Of a stretch of DNA of 64,000 nt, positions 35,372-43,974 are shown piece after piece. This stretch comes from Flavobacterium limi (GTDB taxonomy: Bacteria > Bacteroidota > Bacteroidia > Flavobacteriales > Flavobacteriaceae). Position 1 is the stretch's first letter, and each line of letters starts with the position of its first letter. The notes beneath the pieces were generated by a model. That model saw nothing but the letters and a program-made list of their open reading frames with translations, was not told the origin of the DNA and made no database searches. The position numbers and the translations under genes are program-made. The stretch is taken from assembly GCF_010645075.1 (NCBI RefSeq), contig NZ_JAADZV010000004.1, positions 1 through 64,000 of the forward strand. The letters run 5' to 3'.

Positions 35372-35411
35372 AAATTCCAAATTCCAACTTTGAAATTGGA
35401 ATTTGGAATTT
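35372..35411. repeat. 16-bp perfect inverted repeat, element copy 1
   Basis: AAATTCCAAATTCCAA (35372-35387), 8-bp loop, then its exact reverse complement (35396-35411). The same arms occur at 40462-40504. Both copies lie between convergent gene ends. Confidence 0.8.
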
Positions 35412-35433
35412 AAAATTTTGAGATTATACTAAA

Positions 35434-37911
35434 TTATCCCTGGAATTCTCCCCCTTCTTCTCCACCACCATTATTTTTTGGCGCATTTTTATCCCTGTCT
35501 GTTTTCTTCATGTTTAACCTGTAGGTGAATGACAGATTGATTTGTCTTTTTCTCCATTGAAATTCACTGTAAGAATTCACACTTGACAGATTTGTTTCAT
35601 TCTTCATTTTTCTGGAATTGAAAAGATCACTTACGTTTAAAGCAATGGTAGCCTTGTCTTTTAAAACATCTTTACTGAAAGCAGTATTTACTACGTAATT
35701 ACCCAAACTTTTTCCCTGAGCTGTATTTCGTGGGCCGAAATACATTCCGGATAATTGCCAGTCTATTTTATATGGCAATGACAAACGGGAGTTTACTCTT
35801 CCAAACCATGAGAAAGTTTCATTATTTAAATTGGTAATAATCTCTTCACCCTGAGTATTCTCATATACATAATTCCCAGTAGTTTTGACATCTGAAAGAT
35901 TAAAACTACTGTTTATTTTCCAGATTTTAAACGGTGTATAATTCAATGTAAATTCAAAACCAAACTGTTGTTCTTTTGCTAAATTAATCGGACTGCTCAA
36001 AACAACCGGATTATTACCTACAAATTGTCCTGTTTCGCTTCGGACAAATGAGAATACGTCTGTAGTGTATTCATAAAACATAGAAGTACTAAAAGTTACT
36101 TTTTCCCAGCGTTTTAAATAGCCTAAATCAAATTTATCTGTGAAAGAAGGATCTAAGTCAGGATTACCTCTAAACAAGTTGATATTGCTGGAATAATTGG
36201 TTGCCGGATTCAAGAAACGCCCTCTTGGTCTTGACAAACGCTTGCTGTAACTTAACGACACACTACTCTCATCTGATAATTCATAATTTACGAATGCACT
36301 TGGGAAAAAATTATTGTATTTTTTTGTATTATAATTTTGCGTATCTAAAAGATTTACATCAATCACAGTATCTTCCCAACGTAAACCAAACAGATAAGAA
36401 AATTTATTAACCTTGAAACCATATTGCGTATAGAAAGAATTGATACGTTCATTATACTCCAGAGTATTAGAAAGGTAGCCATCGATAGGATTACCCTGAT
36501 CATCTGTGTTGACGCTATACATATTATCCATATAGTTAAAGTTTCCTTTATAACCTGCTTCGAACTGACCTCCGTTTTTTAACGGCAACACATAATCGGC
36601 CTGAAGCTGTAACTGCTCCTGCTTTTGGCTGTTAAAAGTTTCATCAATAGTTGCAGGTTCACCGCTTGCGATTGTTTCATCAGTAATATAAGCATTATCT
36701 GAATCCTTATCTGTAGAGTATGAAAAATCTAACGTTAATTTATGACCTTTATCGTCGAAGTTTTTAAGGAAATTAGATGAATATTCGAAATCTCTTCCTG
36801 TATCGTCTCCTTCACTTAATCTATATCGGGTTGAAGTAAAAACACGATTAGGATCAAAAGAATTATAATTTACCAAATCATTATTAGAACCGCTATTGTC
36901 TCTGTAGCTAATTGCATTTGTCCAGAAAGTATTTGGTGCGATTGTCCATTCAAGACCTGTCTTAGTAGATATTCCTTTTCTGAGACGTTCAGTTTTTTTG
37001 TCTTCATCAGTATATCCGATAATTTGTTTAGTATCTTTATTTAGATTAACCGAATTAGTAATCCCGGCACCTTCACTGGTTCTGTAATCATATCCGGTAG
37101 AAGTAAAAAAGTTTACTTTCTCTGTTTTGAAGTTTAAATTTGCACTTGCTCCGTAAGTTTCAGGAATTCCTCCAGAAACGATAAAACTTCCGTTGAAACC
37201 CAGATTTTTACCTTTTTTCAAAACAATATTTAGAATTCCGGCTCCCCCTTCAGCATCGTAACGCGCTGATGGATTTGTGATTACTTCAACTTTATCAATA
37301 GCGTCAGCCGGAATTTGGCGTAAGGCCTCAGCCATATTTAATGCATTTGAAGGACGCCCATCAATAAAAATCCGGACATTTTCATTTCCGCGTAAACTTA
37401 CATTTCCTTCAACGTCTACAGAAACTGACGGGACATTTTCAAGTACATCGCTTACAGTCCCTCCTTTTACAATCATATCCTGACCTACATTGTAAACCTT
37501 TTTGTCCAGTTTAATTTCAACTGTAGACTTTTCAGCACGAACCACAACTTCATTTAATTGTGCAGCATCTTCAGACAGATTTACAACTCCTAAGTTCGTA
37601 TCGCCAGAAATATTTTTCCCTTTGATTTCAGTTGATTTGAATGAAATAAATTCAATTTTTATATCGTAAGTTCCTGGGGCAACAGCTACTTCAAATTCTC
37701 CTTTTGGATTTGTGATCCCTCCGGCAATTACTTTATTTTCATTAGTTTTTGTAATAGAAACAGTAGCATATTCCAGCGGTTGCTTGGTTACTTTTTCTAG
37801 AACTTTCCCTGTAACTTTTACTTTGTTTTGACCCGAAGGCGGTTGTTGTGCATAATTCCATAATCCTGAAAACAGGAATAAGATTACTATTGCAAATTTG
37901 ATTTTTTTCAT
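35434..37911 (-). CDS. TonB-dependent-receptor-type outer-membrane beta-barrel protein
   Basis: About 825 residues from MKKIKFAIV; signal peptide ends NYAQQ. An upstream in-frame ATG at 37947 is unlikely, because a -7 box (TATATTTG, minus strand, 37945-37952) overlaps it. Residues 25-110 form a carboxypeptidase-regulatory-like beta sandwich (VTGKVLEKVTKQPLEYATVS). A plug domain follows (about 120-225: VSDVLENVPSVSVDVEGNVS, FIDGRPSN, ITNPSARYDAEGGAGILNIV). The rest is a barrel of the flavobacterial OMP-3 type (SLSYSKRLSRPRGRFLNPAT) with a disordered Gly/Glu tail. No SusD partner is adjacent. It may import or export an unknown ligand; members of this branch are also linked to adhesion. Lone gene. 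Confidence 0.88.
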   Translation of the reverse strand: MKKIKFAIVILFLFSGLWNYAQQPPSGQNKVKVTGKVLEKVTKQPLEYATVSITKTNENKVIAGGITNPKGEFEVAVAPGTYDIKIEFISFKSTEIKGKNISGDTNLGVVNLSEDAAQLNEVVVRAEKSTVEIKLDKKVYNVGQDMIVKGGTVSDVLENVPSVSVDVEGNVSLRGNENVRIFIDGRPSNALNMAEALRQIPADAIDKVEVITNPSARYDAEGGAGILNIVLKKGKNLGFNGSFIVSGGIPETYGASANLNFKTEKVNFFTSTGYDYRTSEGAGITNSVNLNKDTKQIIGYTDEDKKTERLRKGISTKTGLEWTIAPNTFWTNAISYRDNSGSNNDLVNYNSFDPNRVFTSTRYRLSEGDDTGRDFEYSSNFLKNFDDKGHKLTLDFSYSTDKDSDNAYITDETIASGEPATIDETFNSQKQEQLQLQADYVLPLKNGGQFEAGYKGNFNYMDNMYSVNTDDQGNPIDGYLSNTLEYNERINSFYTQYGFKVNKFSYLFGLRWEDTVIDVNLLDTQNYNTKKYNNFFPSAFVNYELSDESSVSLSYSKRLSRPRGRFLNPATNYSSNINLFRGNPDLDPSFTDKFDLGYLKRWEKVTFSTSMFYEYTTDVFSFVRSETGQFVGNNPVVLSSPINLAKEQQFGFEFTLNYTPFKIWKINSSFNLSDVKTTGNYVYENTQGEEIITNLNNETFSWFGRVNSRLSLPYKIDWQLSGMYFGPRNTAQGKSLGNYVVNTAFSKDVLKDKATIALNVSDLFNSRKMKNETNLSSVNSYSEFQWRKRQINLSFTYRLNMKKTDRDKNAPKNNGGGEEGGEFQG

Positions 37912-38006
37912 TAGTTTTCTGGTATTTCTTTTTCTTTTAGACCGCAAATATAACTTTTGGTTTAAAAGCAGAAATCACAAAAAAATGTTAACAACCTATT
38001 TTATAA

Positions 38007-38351
38007 TCATTTCAAAAAAGCAGCAAGCTTATCCGGATCACGTCCAATAATCGCTTTTCCGTCTTTAATTACGATTGGTCTTTCAATTAAAATTGGATTA
38101 TCAATCATTGCCTGAATGACTTCTGAATCAGTGAGTGTTTTATCTTTGTAATTTTCGGTCCAGATTTTCTCTTTGGTTCTCACTAATTCTATTGGCTGCA
38201 GATTTAATTTTCCGATTAAAGTTTTCAGTTCTTCAAAAGAAGGTGTATCTGTAAGATAAGGGATAATTTCATATTCTAATTTTGCTTCTTCAGCAAAAGC
38301 CAGACAAGTTCTTGATTTTCCACATCTGGGATTATGATAAATTTGTATCAT
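38007..38351 (-). CDS. arsC: ArsC/Spx-family arsenate reductase-like protein
   Basis: 114 residues with a thioredoxin-like fold. The catalytic Cys is in NPRCGKSRT (Cys10) near the N-terminus, and the arsenate-binding region contains ELVRTKEKIWTE and the cis-Pro segment NPILIERPIVI with the conserved Arg, followed by GRDPDKLAAFL. This matches glutaredoxin-coupled ArsC (E. coli plasmid type, about 141 aa) in a shorter form, often named YfgD-like. No arsenite pump or ArsR regulator is adjacent, so a dedicated arsenic operon is not supported and the true substrate may be another small oxidant. Confidence 0.85.
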   Translation of the reverse strand: MIQIYHNPRCGKSRTCLAFAEEAKLEYEIIPYLTDTPSFEELKTLIGKLNLQPIELVRTKEKIWTENYKDKTLTDSEVIQAMIDNPILIERPIVIKDGKAIIGRDPDKLAAFLK

Positions 38352-38467
38352 TTTATTTTATTTTTTTAAGATGTTGTAAAATAATTGCTTTAAAAAAAGG
38401 TATTTTAGCAATCCCCAAAAATAAGATTTACTTATTAATTATAACTTCATTTTAAATTTTAAATAAC

Positions 38468-39403
38468 ATGTTTTTAGAACAAGCTATTAAGCCTGAAAAT
38501 AATTTTGGGAAGTATATTTTAGGCTCTGTAATTATAATCATATGTTCATTTGTTGGTCAGATTCCTTTTACTCTGGCATTGGTTTACAAAAGTTTTACAG
38601 ATAAAACTGCGATTCCATCGGACAATGATTCGGCAATGAAAATATTTGAACCCAATCTTACTTTATTTTTGGTTATGATTTCATTTGCTTTCGCTTTAGC
38701 TGGTGTTTATTATGTTGTCAGACATCTTCATAACCAAAGCTTCTTATCCATTACGACCTCCCGAAGAGCAGTAGATATCAAACGTATTCTATTTTCATTT
38801 TTATTATGGGCGGGATTTTCAATAGTCAGCTTTTTGTTTGTTTATTTCGAATCTCCTGAACAATTTATTTTGAATTTCAAACCCATTCCCTTCCTTATTC
38901 TTTTAGTGATCGGAACCCTATTAATACCGATACAAACCAGTACTGAAGAGTATGTTTTCAGGGGATACCTTATGCAGGGATTTGCCGGTTTAGCACGGAA
39001 CAGATGGTTTCCTTTGTTAATGACCTCCCTTATATTTGGTTCTATGCACTGGTTTAATCCTGAAGTAACTAAAATGGGGCCTATTATTATGGTTTATTAT
39101 ATAGGTACAGGTTTATTTTTAGGAATCATTACATTAATGGATGAAGGAATGGAACTGGCACTTGGTTTTCACGCTGCAAATAATCTGATCGGTGCTTTAC
39201 TGGTAACCTCAGACTGGTCGGTTTTTCAAACCCATTCTGTCTTTATAGATTTATCTGAACCTTCTGCTGGTTTTGATGTTATTTTGCCGGTAGTGATTGT
39301 CTACCCCATTTTGCTTTTTATTTTTAGCAAAAAATACAATTGGAAAAACTGGAAAGAAAAATTAACCGGTGATATAACTGTTACAGAAATAATAAACTAT
39401 TAA
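38468..39403 (+). CDS. CPBP-family intramembrane metalloprotease
   Basis: 311 residues, about eight membrane helices. The three motifs of the Abi/CAAX family are present: EEYVFRGYLMQG near residue 160 (EExxxR), FGSMHW near 193 and HAANN near 237, which together form the metal site. Relatives cut prenylated or bacteriocin-type peptides, or act in immunity to them, within the membrane. The substrate is not known. The gene ends 3 bp before menE, which suggests cotranscription though no functional link is clear. Confidence 0.88.
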   Translation: MFLEQAIKPENNFGKYILGSVIIIICSFVGQIPFTLALVYKSFTDKTAIPSDNDSAMKIFEPNLTLFLVMISFAFALAGVYYVVRHLHNQSFLSITTSRRAVDIKRILFSFLLWAGFSIVSFLFVYFESPEQFILNFKPIPFLILLVIGTLLIPIQTSTEEYVFRGYLMQGFAGLARNRWFPLLMTSLIFGSMHWFNPEVTKMGPIIMVYYIGTGLFLGIITLMDEGMELALGFHAANNLIGALLVTSDWSVFQTHSVFIDLSEPSAGFDVILPVVIVYPILLFIFSKKYNWKNWKEKLTGDITVTEIINY

Positions 39404-39406
39404 GTC

Positions 39407-40450
39407 ATGATTCAATTAACTCATAAAAACGTTCACAATTATTTTAAAATAAATGGCGATCACCTTAATGGAGATGAACTCCGTAGTGTTGCTTATAGTT
39501 TTATCAAAGAAGGTGATCCTAACGAACAGGCAATTGGGGAATTTCTATTAGACTGGTTTGATGAAAAACAGTATATTGAGATGAAGACATCCGGAACCAC
39601 AGGTCTTCCTAAATTAGTCCGACTGCAGAAACAGGCCATGATACAATCGGCATTAGCAACCGGGGATTTTTTCGATTTAAAACCCGGAGATAAAGCCTTG
39701 CTTTGTTTACCCGTAAAATTTATTGCAGGAAAAATGATGCTGGTCAGAAGCTTAATCTTAGGTCTGGATTTACATATTACAGAACCTAGCACAGAACCTT
39801 TAGCACTAAATAAAGTCATCTATGATTTTGTGGCAATGGTACCATTACAAGTCCAAAATTCGATTAGAGCTTTAAATAAAGTTAAAAAACTTATAGTTGG
39901 CGGTGCAAAAATGGATGCAGGATTAGAAGAAAAACTTTTGCCATTAAAAACAGTAGTTTATGAAACTTATGGCATGACCGAAACAATTACTCATATTGCT
40001 GCCAGAAAAGTCGGTGAAAAAGTTTTCACAGTCCTGCCAAATATAAAAATCAGCAAAGACAATAAAGGATGTTTAATGATTAGCATACCATCCATTTCTG
40101 AAGAACCTATTATTACAAATGATTTAATAGAACTAATAAAAGAAAACCAATTTACTTTTTTAGGCAGAATCGATAATGTAATCAATAGTGGTGGAGTAAA
40201 ATTAATTCCGGAACAAATTGAAGCAAAACTGATTGGTAAAATCAATTCCAGATTTTTTGTAACCGGAATTCCGGATTCTATTTTAGGCGAAAAATTAATT
40301 TTGGTTATTGAGGGAGAAAAACAAGATTTTCAAGTTGATTTTTTTGACGGCCTAGATAAATATGAAAAACCGAAAGAAATCGTTTTTATTCCTAAATTTA
40401 AAGAAAATGAAAACGGAAAACTGCTCCGTAAGCCAAGCTTACAGCCTTAA
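39407..40450 (+). CDS. menE: o-Succinylbenzoate-CoA ligase, short flavobacterial form
   Basis: 347 residues, an adenylate-forming enzyme. The P-loop-like A3 motif MKTSGTTGLPKLVRL lies at about 58-72; A5 YETYGMTETITHI near 185; A7/A8 FLGRIDNVINSGGVKL near 246-260, and the A10 Lys in ENGKLLRK near the end. The protein is much shorter than usual acyl-CoA synthetases (about 450-550) because the N-terminal region is reduced, as in Bacteroidota MenE. It activates o-succinylbenzoate to its CoA ester in menaquinone biosynthesis. menF and menI are at 53.8-55.3 kb; other men genes are outside the window. Confidence 0.85.
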   Translation: MIQLTHKNVHNYFKINGDHLNGDELRSVAYSFIKEGDPNEQAIGEFLLDWFDEKQYIEMKTSGTTGLPKLVRLQKQAMIQSALATGDFFDLKPGDKALLCLPVKFIAGKMMLVRSLILGLDLHITEPSTEPLALNKVIYDFVAMVPLQVQNSIRALNKVKKLIVGGAKMDAGLEEKLLPLKTVVYETYGMTETITHIAARKVGEKVFTVLPNIKISKDNKGCLMISIPSISEEPIITNDLIELIKENQFTFLGRIDNVINSGGVKLIPEQIEAKLIGKINSRFFVTGIPDSILGEKLILVIEGEKQDFQVDFFDGLDKYEKPKEIVFIPKFKENENGKLLRKPSLQP

Positions 40451-40461
40451 AATCCAATAAA

Positions 40462-40504
40462 AAAATTCCAAATTCCAATAGTAGCGATTGGAATTTGGAA
40501 TTTT
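40462..40504. repeat. 18-bp perfect inverted repeat, element copy 2
   Basis: AAAATTCCAAATTCCAAT (40462-40479), 7-bp loop, then its exact reverse complement (40487-40504). Same arms as 35372-35411. It sits between the convergent ends of menE and the methyltransferase gene and may serve as a two-way terminator. Confidence 0.8.
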
Positions 40505-40522
40505 AAATATTGGAATTTCTTA

Positions 40523-41737
40523 TTATATTTTACGTTCTAAGAGTGCCATATAAAAACCGTCAAAACCAGATTCTGAAGCCAATATTTTTCGATCCTGTAT
40601 GAATGTAAATTGTTTACCAATTTCAGTTTTAAGGAATTTCTCCACCTGCTCCTGATTTTCAGAAGGTAAAACAGAACATGTTGCATATACTAATTTCCCG
40701 CCTGGTTTTACAATCTTAGAATAACTTTCTAAAACTTCCGACTGAACTTTACGAATGTTATCAATAAATTCAGGTTGTAATTTCCATTTCGAATCCGGAT
40801 TTCTTTTTAAAACTCCCAATCCGCTGCAAGGTGCGTCAATCAAAACACGATCTGCTTTTTCATGCAGTTTTTTTATCACTTTTGTTGTGTCAATAATGCG
40901 ATATTCAATATTAAAAGCACCATTTCTTTTGGCTCTTAATTTTAATTGTTTCAGCTTGCTTTCGTATAAATCCATTGCAATCAATTGCCCTTTATTTTCC
41001 ATTAAAGAAGCAATATGCAAAGTCTTTCCTCCAGCTCCTGCACAAGTGTCGACAACACGCATTCCTGGTTTTACATCCAGAAAACCGGCAACTAATTGTG
41101 AGTTCGCGTCCTGAACTTCAAATAATCCTTGTTTAAAAGCGTCTGTCAAAAATACATTGGCTCTTTCTTTTAAGACCAAAGCCTCAGGCTGATCTTTTAA
41201 ATATTCTGTTTCAATATTTAAATCCATCAAAGTATTTCGAAGATTTTCTTTGGTACCTTTTAAGGTGTTCGTTCTAAGAATAACTTTTGCAGGCTGGTTT
41301 TGAGCTGCAATCTCTTTTGCCCAAACCTTTTCTCCTAATTCTTTTACTCCCAATTCATCCATCCAGTCCGGGATAGATTCTTTTAAAGCTCTAACTTTTG
41401 AAAGTTCATCAAAACGGCCTTTTATTTTTCTTTCGGGAGTGCCTTCCAATTGTCTCCAATCCGGAATTGGGTACCCTCTTAAAACTGCCCAAACTGCAAA
41501 CATCCTCCACAAGTTATCTCTGTCGTAAGGTTCTTTTACTTCGGCAATTTCAGCATATAATCTTTTCCAGCGAACAATTTCGTATATCGTTTCAGCAACA
41601 AACTTCCTGTCAGAACTCCCCCAGCGTTTGTCTTTTTTTAATGCTCTTGCTACCACTTTATCTGCATATTCTCCTTCATTGAAAATTGCATTCAATGAAT
41701 CGATGGTAGTATAAACTAAATTTCTGTGTAATCTCAT
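40523..41737 (-). CDS. RsmB/NOP-family RNA m5C methyltransferase
   Basis: 404 residues. N-terminal NusB-like RNA-binding helices (1-130), then a Rossmann methyltransferase domain. The SAM site is DTCAGAGGKTLHIASLM (about 231-247) with AMDLYESKLKQL. The first catalytic motif is DAPCSGLGVLKRNPDSKW (about 300), and the second Cys is in ATCSVLPSENQEQV (about 354), so both cysteines of the m5C class are present. The target is a cytosine in 16S rRNA (RsmB-like) or tRNA; the exact site cannot be given. A -7-like box TACCTTTG (minus, 41755-41762) lies 18 bp upstream. Confidence 0.9.
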   Translation of the reverse strand: MRLHRNLVYTTIDSLNAIFNEGEYADKVVARALKKDKRWGSSDRKFVAETIYEIVRWKRLYAEIAEVKEPYDRDNLWRMFAVWAVLRGYPIPDWRQLEGTPERKIKGRFDELSKVRALKESIPDWMDELGVKELGEKVWAKEIAAQNQPAKVILRTNTLKGTKENLRNTLMDLNIETEYLKDQPEALVLKERANVFLTDAFKQGLFEVQDANSQLVAGFLDVKPGMRVVDTCAGAGGKTLHIASLMENKGQLIAMDLYESKLKQLKLRAKRNGAFNIEYRIIDTTKVIKKLHEKADRVLIDAPCSGLGVLKRNPDSKWKLQPEFIDNIRKVQSEVLESYSKIVKPGGKLVYATCSVLPSENQEQVEKFLKTEIGKQFTFIQDRKILASESGFDGFYMALLERKI

Positions 41738-41825
41738 TTTAATTATTTGAGTTGCAAAGGTACTATTAATTGATTGAAAGTTAAATTTTTAATTTTGATT
41801 GTTATTTTGACTTTCATTAAAAAAG

Positions 41826-41863
41826 AAAAAAACACTCTAATAAAGCATAAAAGAGTGTTTTTG
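41826..41863 (-). terminator. Terminator of kup
   Basis: AAAACACTCT / AGAGTGTTTT with a 12-base loop, T-rich on the minus strand; 20 bp past the kup stop. Confidence 0.75.
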
Positions 41864-41883
41864 AATTTATTTTGAGAAATGAT

Positions 41884-43848
41884 TTACTTTATAATCCTTG
41901 TTAATCCAATATTTTCAGGAGCATGAAGCACCATTGGGAATTTCTCTATTTTAACTGAACTGCTGTCTAAGCCAAAAGCACTTTCTTCAGATAAACTTAA
42001 TTTTTTAATTAAGAAGTAAGAGTTCATGATGATTTTCTCATGCCATAATAAATCGGAGTCATTAGACAGGAATTTTTCAGACAATACAAATTTGAAGTCT
42101 CCAACAATATTGTTTTTGTTTAATGATTCGTAACGGCTGGTAATATCAACTTCTCCATTTTTCACCATATCACGAATTACTTCCCTAAACATTAAATTGA
42201 TTTTGGTTGGTTCTCTAAATCCCAAATTAAAATCAATCCTGTAAATGTCATCTTTGGCAATTTCTGTTACTTTATATTGAGTTTTGTATGGTTCCGTTAA
42301 AATATTAACGTGCACAAACCAATAGATATCAGCTCTTTTTGGACGCTTTTGTAAAATAGAATACATTACTTTTTGCTCTAATTCATCAACACGATTTGCA
42401 TTTGTCATGTAAACTAAGTGAGTGGCATATTTTGGAATCGATAAATCTTCACTCAATTCCATCAGAACTTTCTTGTAGTCGTCAATTTTGACAATTTTAG
42501 TGTAGCTTTTATTAATTTTCTTAGCTACATACCATACCGTCATTACTGAAATTAACATAATTGCTATGATTAAAGTTACGTAACCTCCATCTGCAAATTT
42601 GGTAATATTAGCAATTAAAAAACAGCCTTCAATTACTAAATAAATTGTGATCAGGGGAACCATAAAATATAGTTTTACCCTTTTCATGATTAAGTAATAA
42701 TTCAATAAAATGGTGGTCATAATCATACAAAGTACAATTGCCAAACCATAAGCATGTTCCATATTACTTGATTTTTCAAAGTGCAAAACGATTCCTACAC
42801 AACCAAAAAACAATAACCAGTTGATCGACGGAATATATAATTGACCTTTTACTTCGGTAGGATATTTGATTCTTACCTTTGGCCAGAAATTCAATCGCAT
42901 CGCTTCATTTATCAAAGTAAAGGAACCACTAATTAATGCCTGAGAAGCGATTACAGCCGCTAAAGTCGCAATTACAATTCCTGCCGGCTGAAACCAGTCC
43001 GGCATAATTAAATAGAAAGGATTACCATTTTCTCCACCTAACTCCTGTAATGTAGAGCCTTCATGATGAATTAAATAAGCAGCCTGACCAAAATAATTGA
43101 GCACTAAAGTCAATTTTACAAAAACCCAGCTAATTCTAATATTTTTTCTGCCACAGTGTCCCATATCAGAGTACAATGCTTCAGCTCCTGTTGTACATAA
43201 AAACACAAATCCAAGAACAAAAAATCCTTCAGGATGTATCTGCAATAAATGGTAGGCATAATATGGATTTATCGCTTTGATAACTTCAGGATGCTGCATA
43301 ATCTGAATCACACCCAAAGTCCCCAGCATAGCAAACCAAATAAGCATCATTGGCGCAAAAAACTTACCAACGAGCTTAGTCCCAAATTGTTGAATAGTGA
43401 ATAAAATAAAGAGAATACCAATAACAATTGGTATTGTATTTATTTCAGGGTAGTAGGTTTTTATCCCTTCTACTGCAGAGGAAACAGAAATAGGAGGTGT
43501 TATAATTCCGTCAGCTAACAAGGCACTACCACCAATAATGGCTGGTACGATAAGCCATGATATTTTTGTTTTCTTGACTAAAGCATACAAAGCAAAAATC
43601 CCTCCTTCACCATGATTATCCGCACTTAAGGTAATAAGCACATACTTAATGGTCGTTTGTAGTGTTAATGTCCAGAAAACACAGGAAATACCTCCTAAAA
43701 CAATATCGGCATTAATACTGTGCCCGCCCAGTATGGCCTTCATTACATATAATGGTGAAGTTCCAATATCGCCATAAATAATTCCTAATGTAATCAATAA
43801 CCCACCTATAGATAACTTACTATGTAAGTTTTTATGCGCTGCGCTCAT
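41884..43848 (-). CDS. kup: KUP-family potassium uptake protein
   Basis: 654 residues from MSAAHKNLHSKL. The in-frame ATG at 43905 is rejected because a -7 box (TAAATTTG, minus, 43873-43880) lies between the two. About twelve membrane helices start with the KUP signature GIIYGDIGTSPLYVMKAIL near residue 20, followed by SADNHGEGGIFALYALVKK and LLADGIITPPISVSSAVEG. The last about 190 residues form the cytoplasmic C-terminal domain of the family. It is a proton-coupled K+ importer in the inner membrane. Stand-alone gene with its own terminator. Confidence 0.95.
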   Translation of the reverse strand: MSAAHKNLHSKLSIGGLLITLGIIYGDIGTSPLYVMKAILGGHSINADIVLGGISCVFWTLTLQTTIKYVLITLSADNHGEGGIFALYALVKKTKISWLIVPAIIGGSALLADGIITPPISVSSAVEGIKTYYPEINTIPIVIGILFILFTIQQFGTKLVGKFFAPMMLIWFAMLGTLGVIQIMQHPEVIKAINPYYAYHLLQIHPEGFFVLGFVFLCTTGAEALYSDMGHCGRKNIRISWVFVKLTLVLNYFGQAAYLIHHEGSTLQELGGENGNPFYLIMPDWFQPAGIVIATLAAVIASQALISGSFTLINEAMRLNFWPKVRIKYPTEVKGQLYIPSINWLLFFGCVGIVLHFEKSSNMEHAYGLAIVLCMIMTTILLNYYLIMKRVKLYFMVPLITIYLVIEGCFLIANITKFADGGYVTLIIAIMLISVMTVWYVAKKINKSYTKIVKIDDYKKVLMELSEDLSIPKYATHLVYMTNANRVDELEQKVMYSILQKRPKRADIYWFVHVNILTEPYKTQYKVTEIAKDDIYRIDFNLGFREPTKINLMFREVIRDMVKNGEVDITSRYESLNKNNIVGDFKFVLSEKFLSNDSDLLWHEKIIMNSYFLIKKLSLSEESAFGLDSSSVKIEKFPMVLHAPENIGLTRIIK

Positions 43849-43916
43849 GTATATTTTTATAAAAGACGGTTGCAAATTTACTGTTTTAAAACAAATTAGC
43901 GTCAATTATAAACAAC

Positions 43917-43944
43917 AAAAAAAACACAATCGTTAGATTGTGTT
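43917..43944 (-). terminator. Terminator of the Asn/Arg/Ser-rich lipoprotein gene
   Basis: AACACAATC-GTTA-GATTGTGTT with a T run on the minus strand, 31 bp past the stop at 43975. Confidence 0.8.
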
Positions 43945-43974
43945 CATTTTGATTTAAAAACCTTCTTTCAGAAA

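Noticed and set aside
38007-38351. Arsenic-resistance operon
   Set aside because: Only the ArsC-like gene is present; no arsR, arsB or acr3 gene lies nearby.
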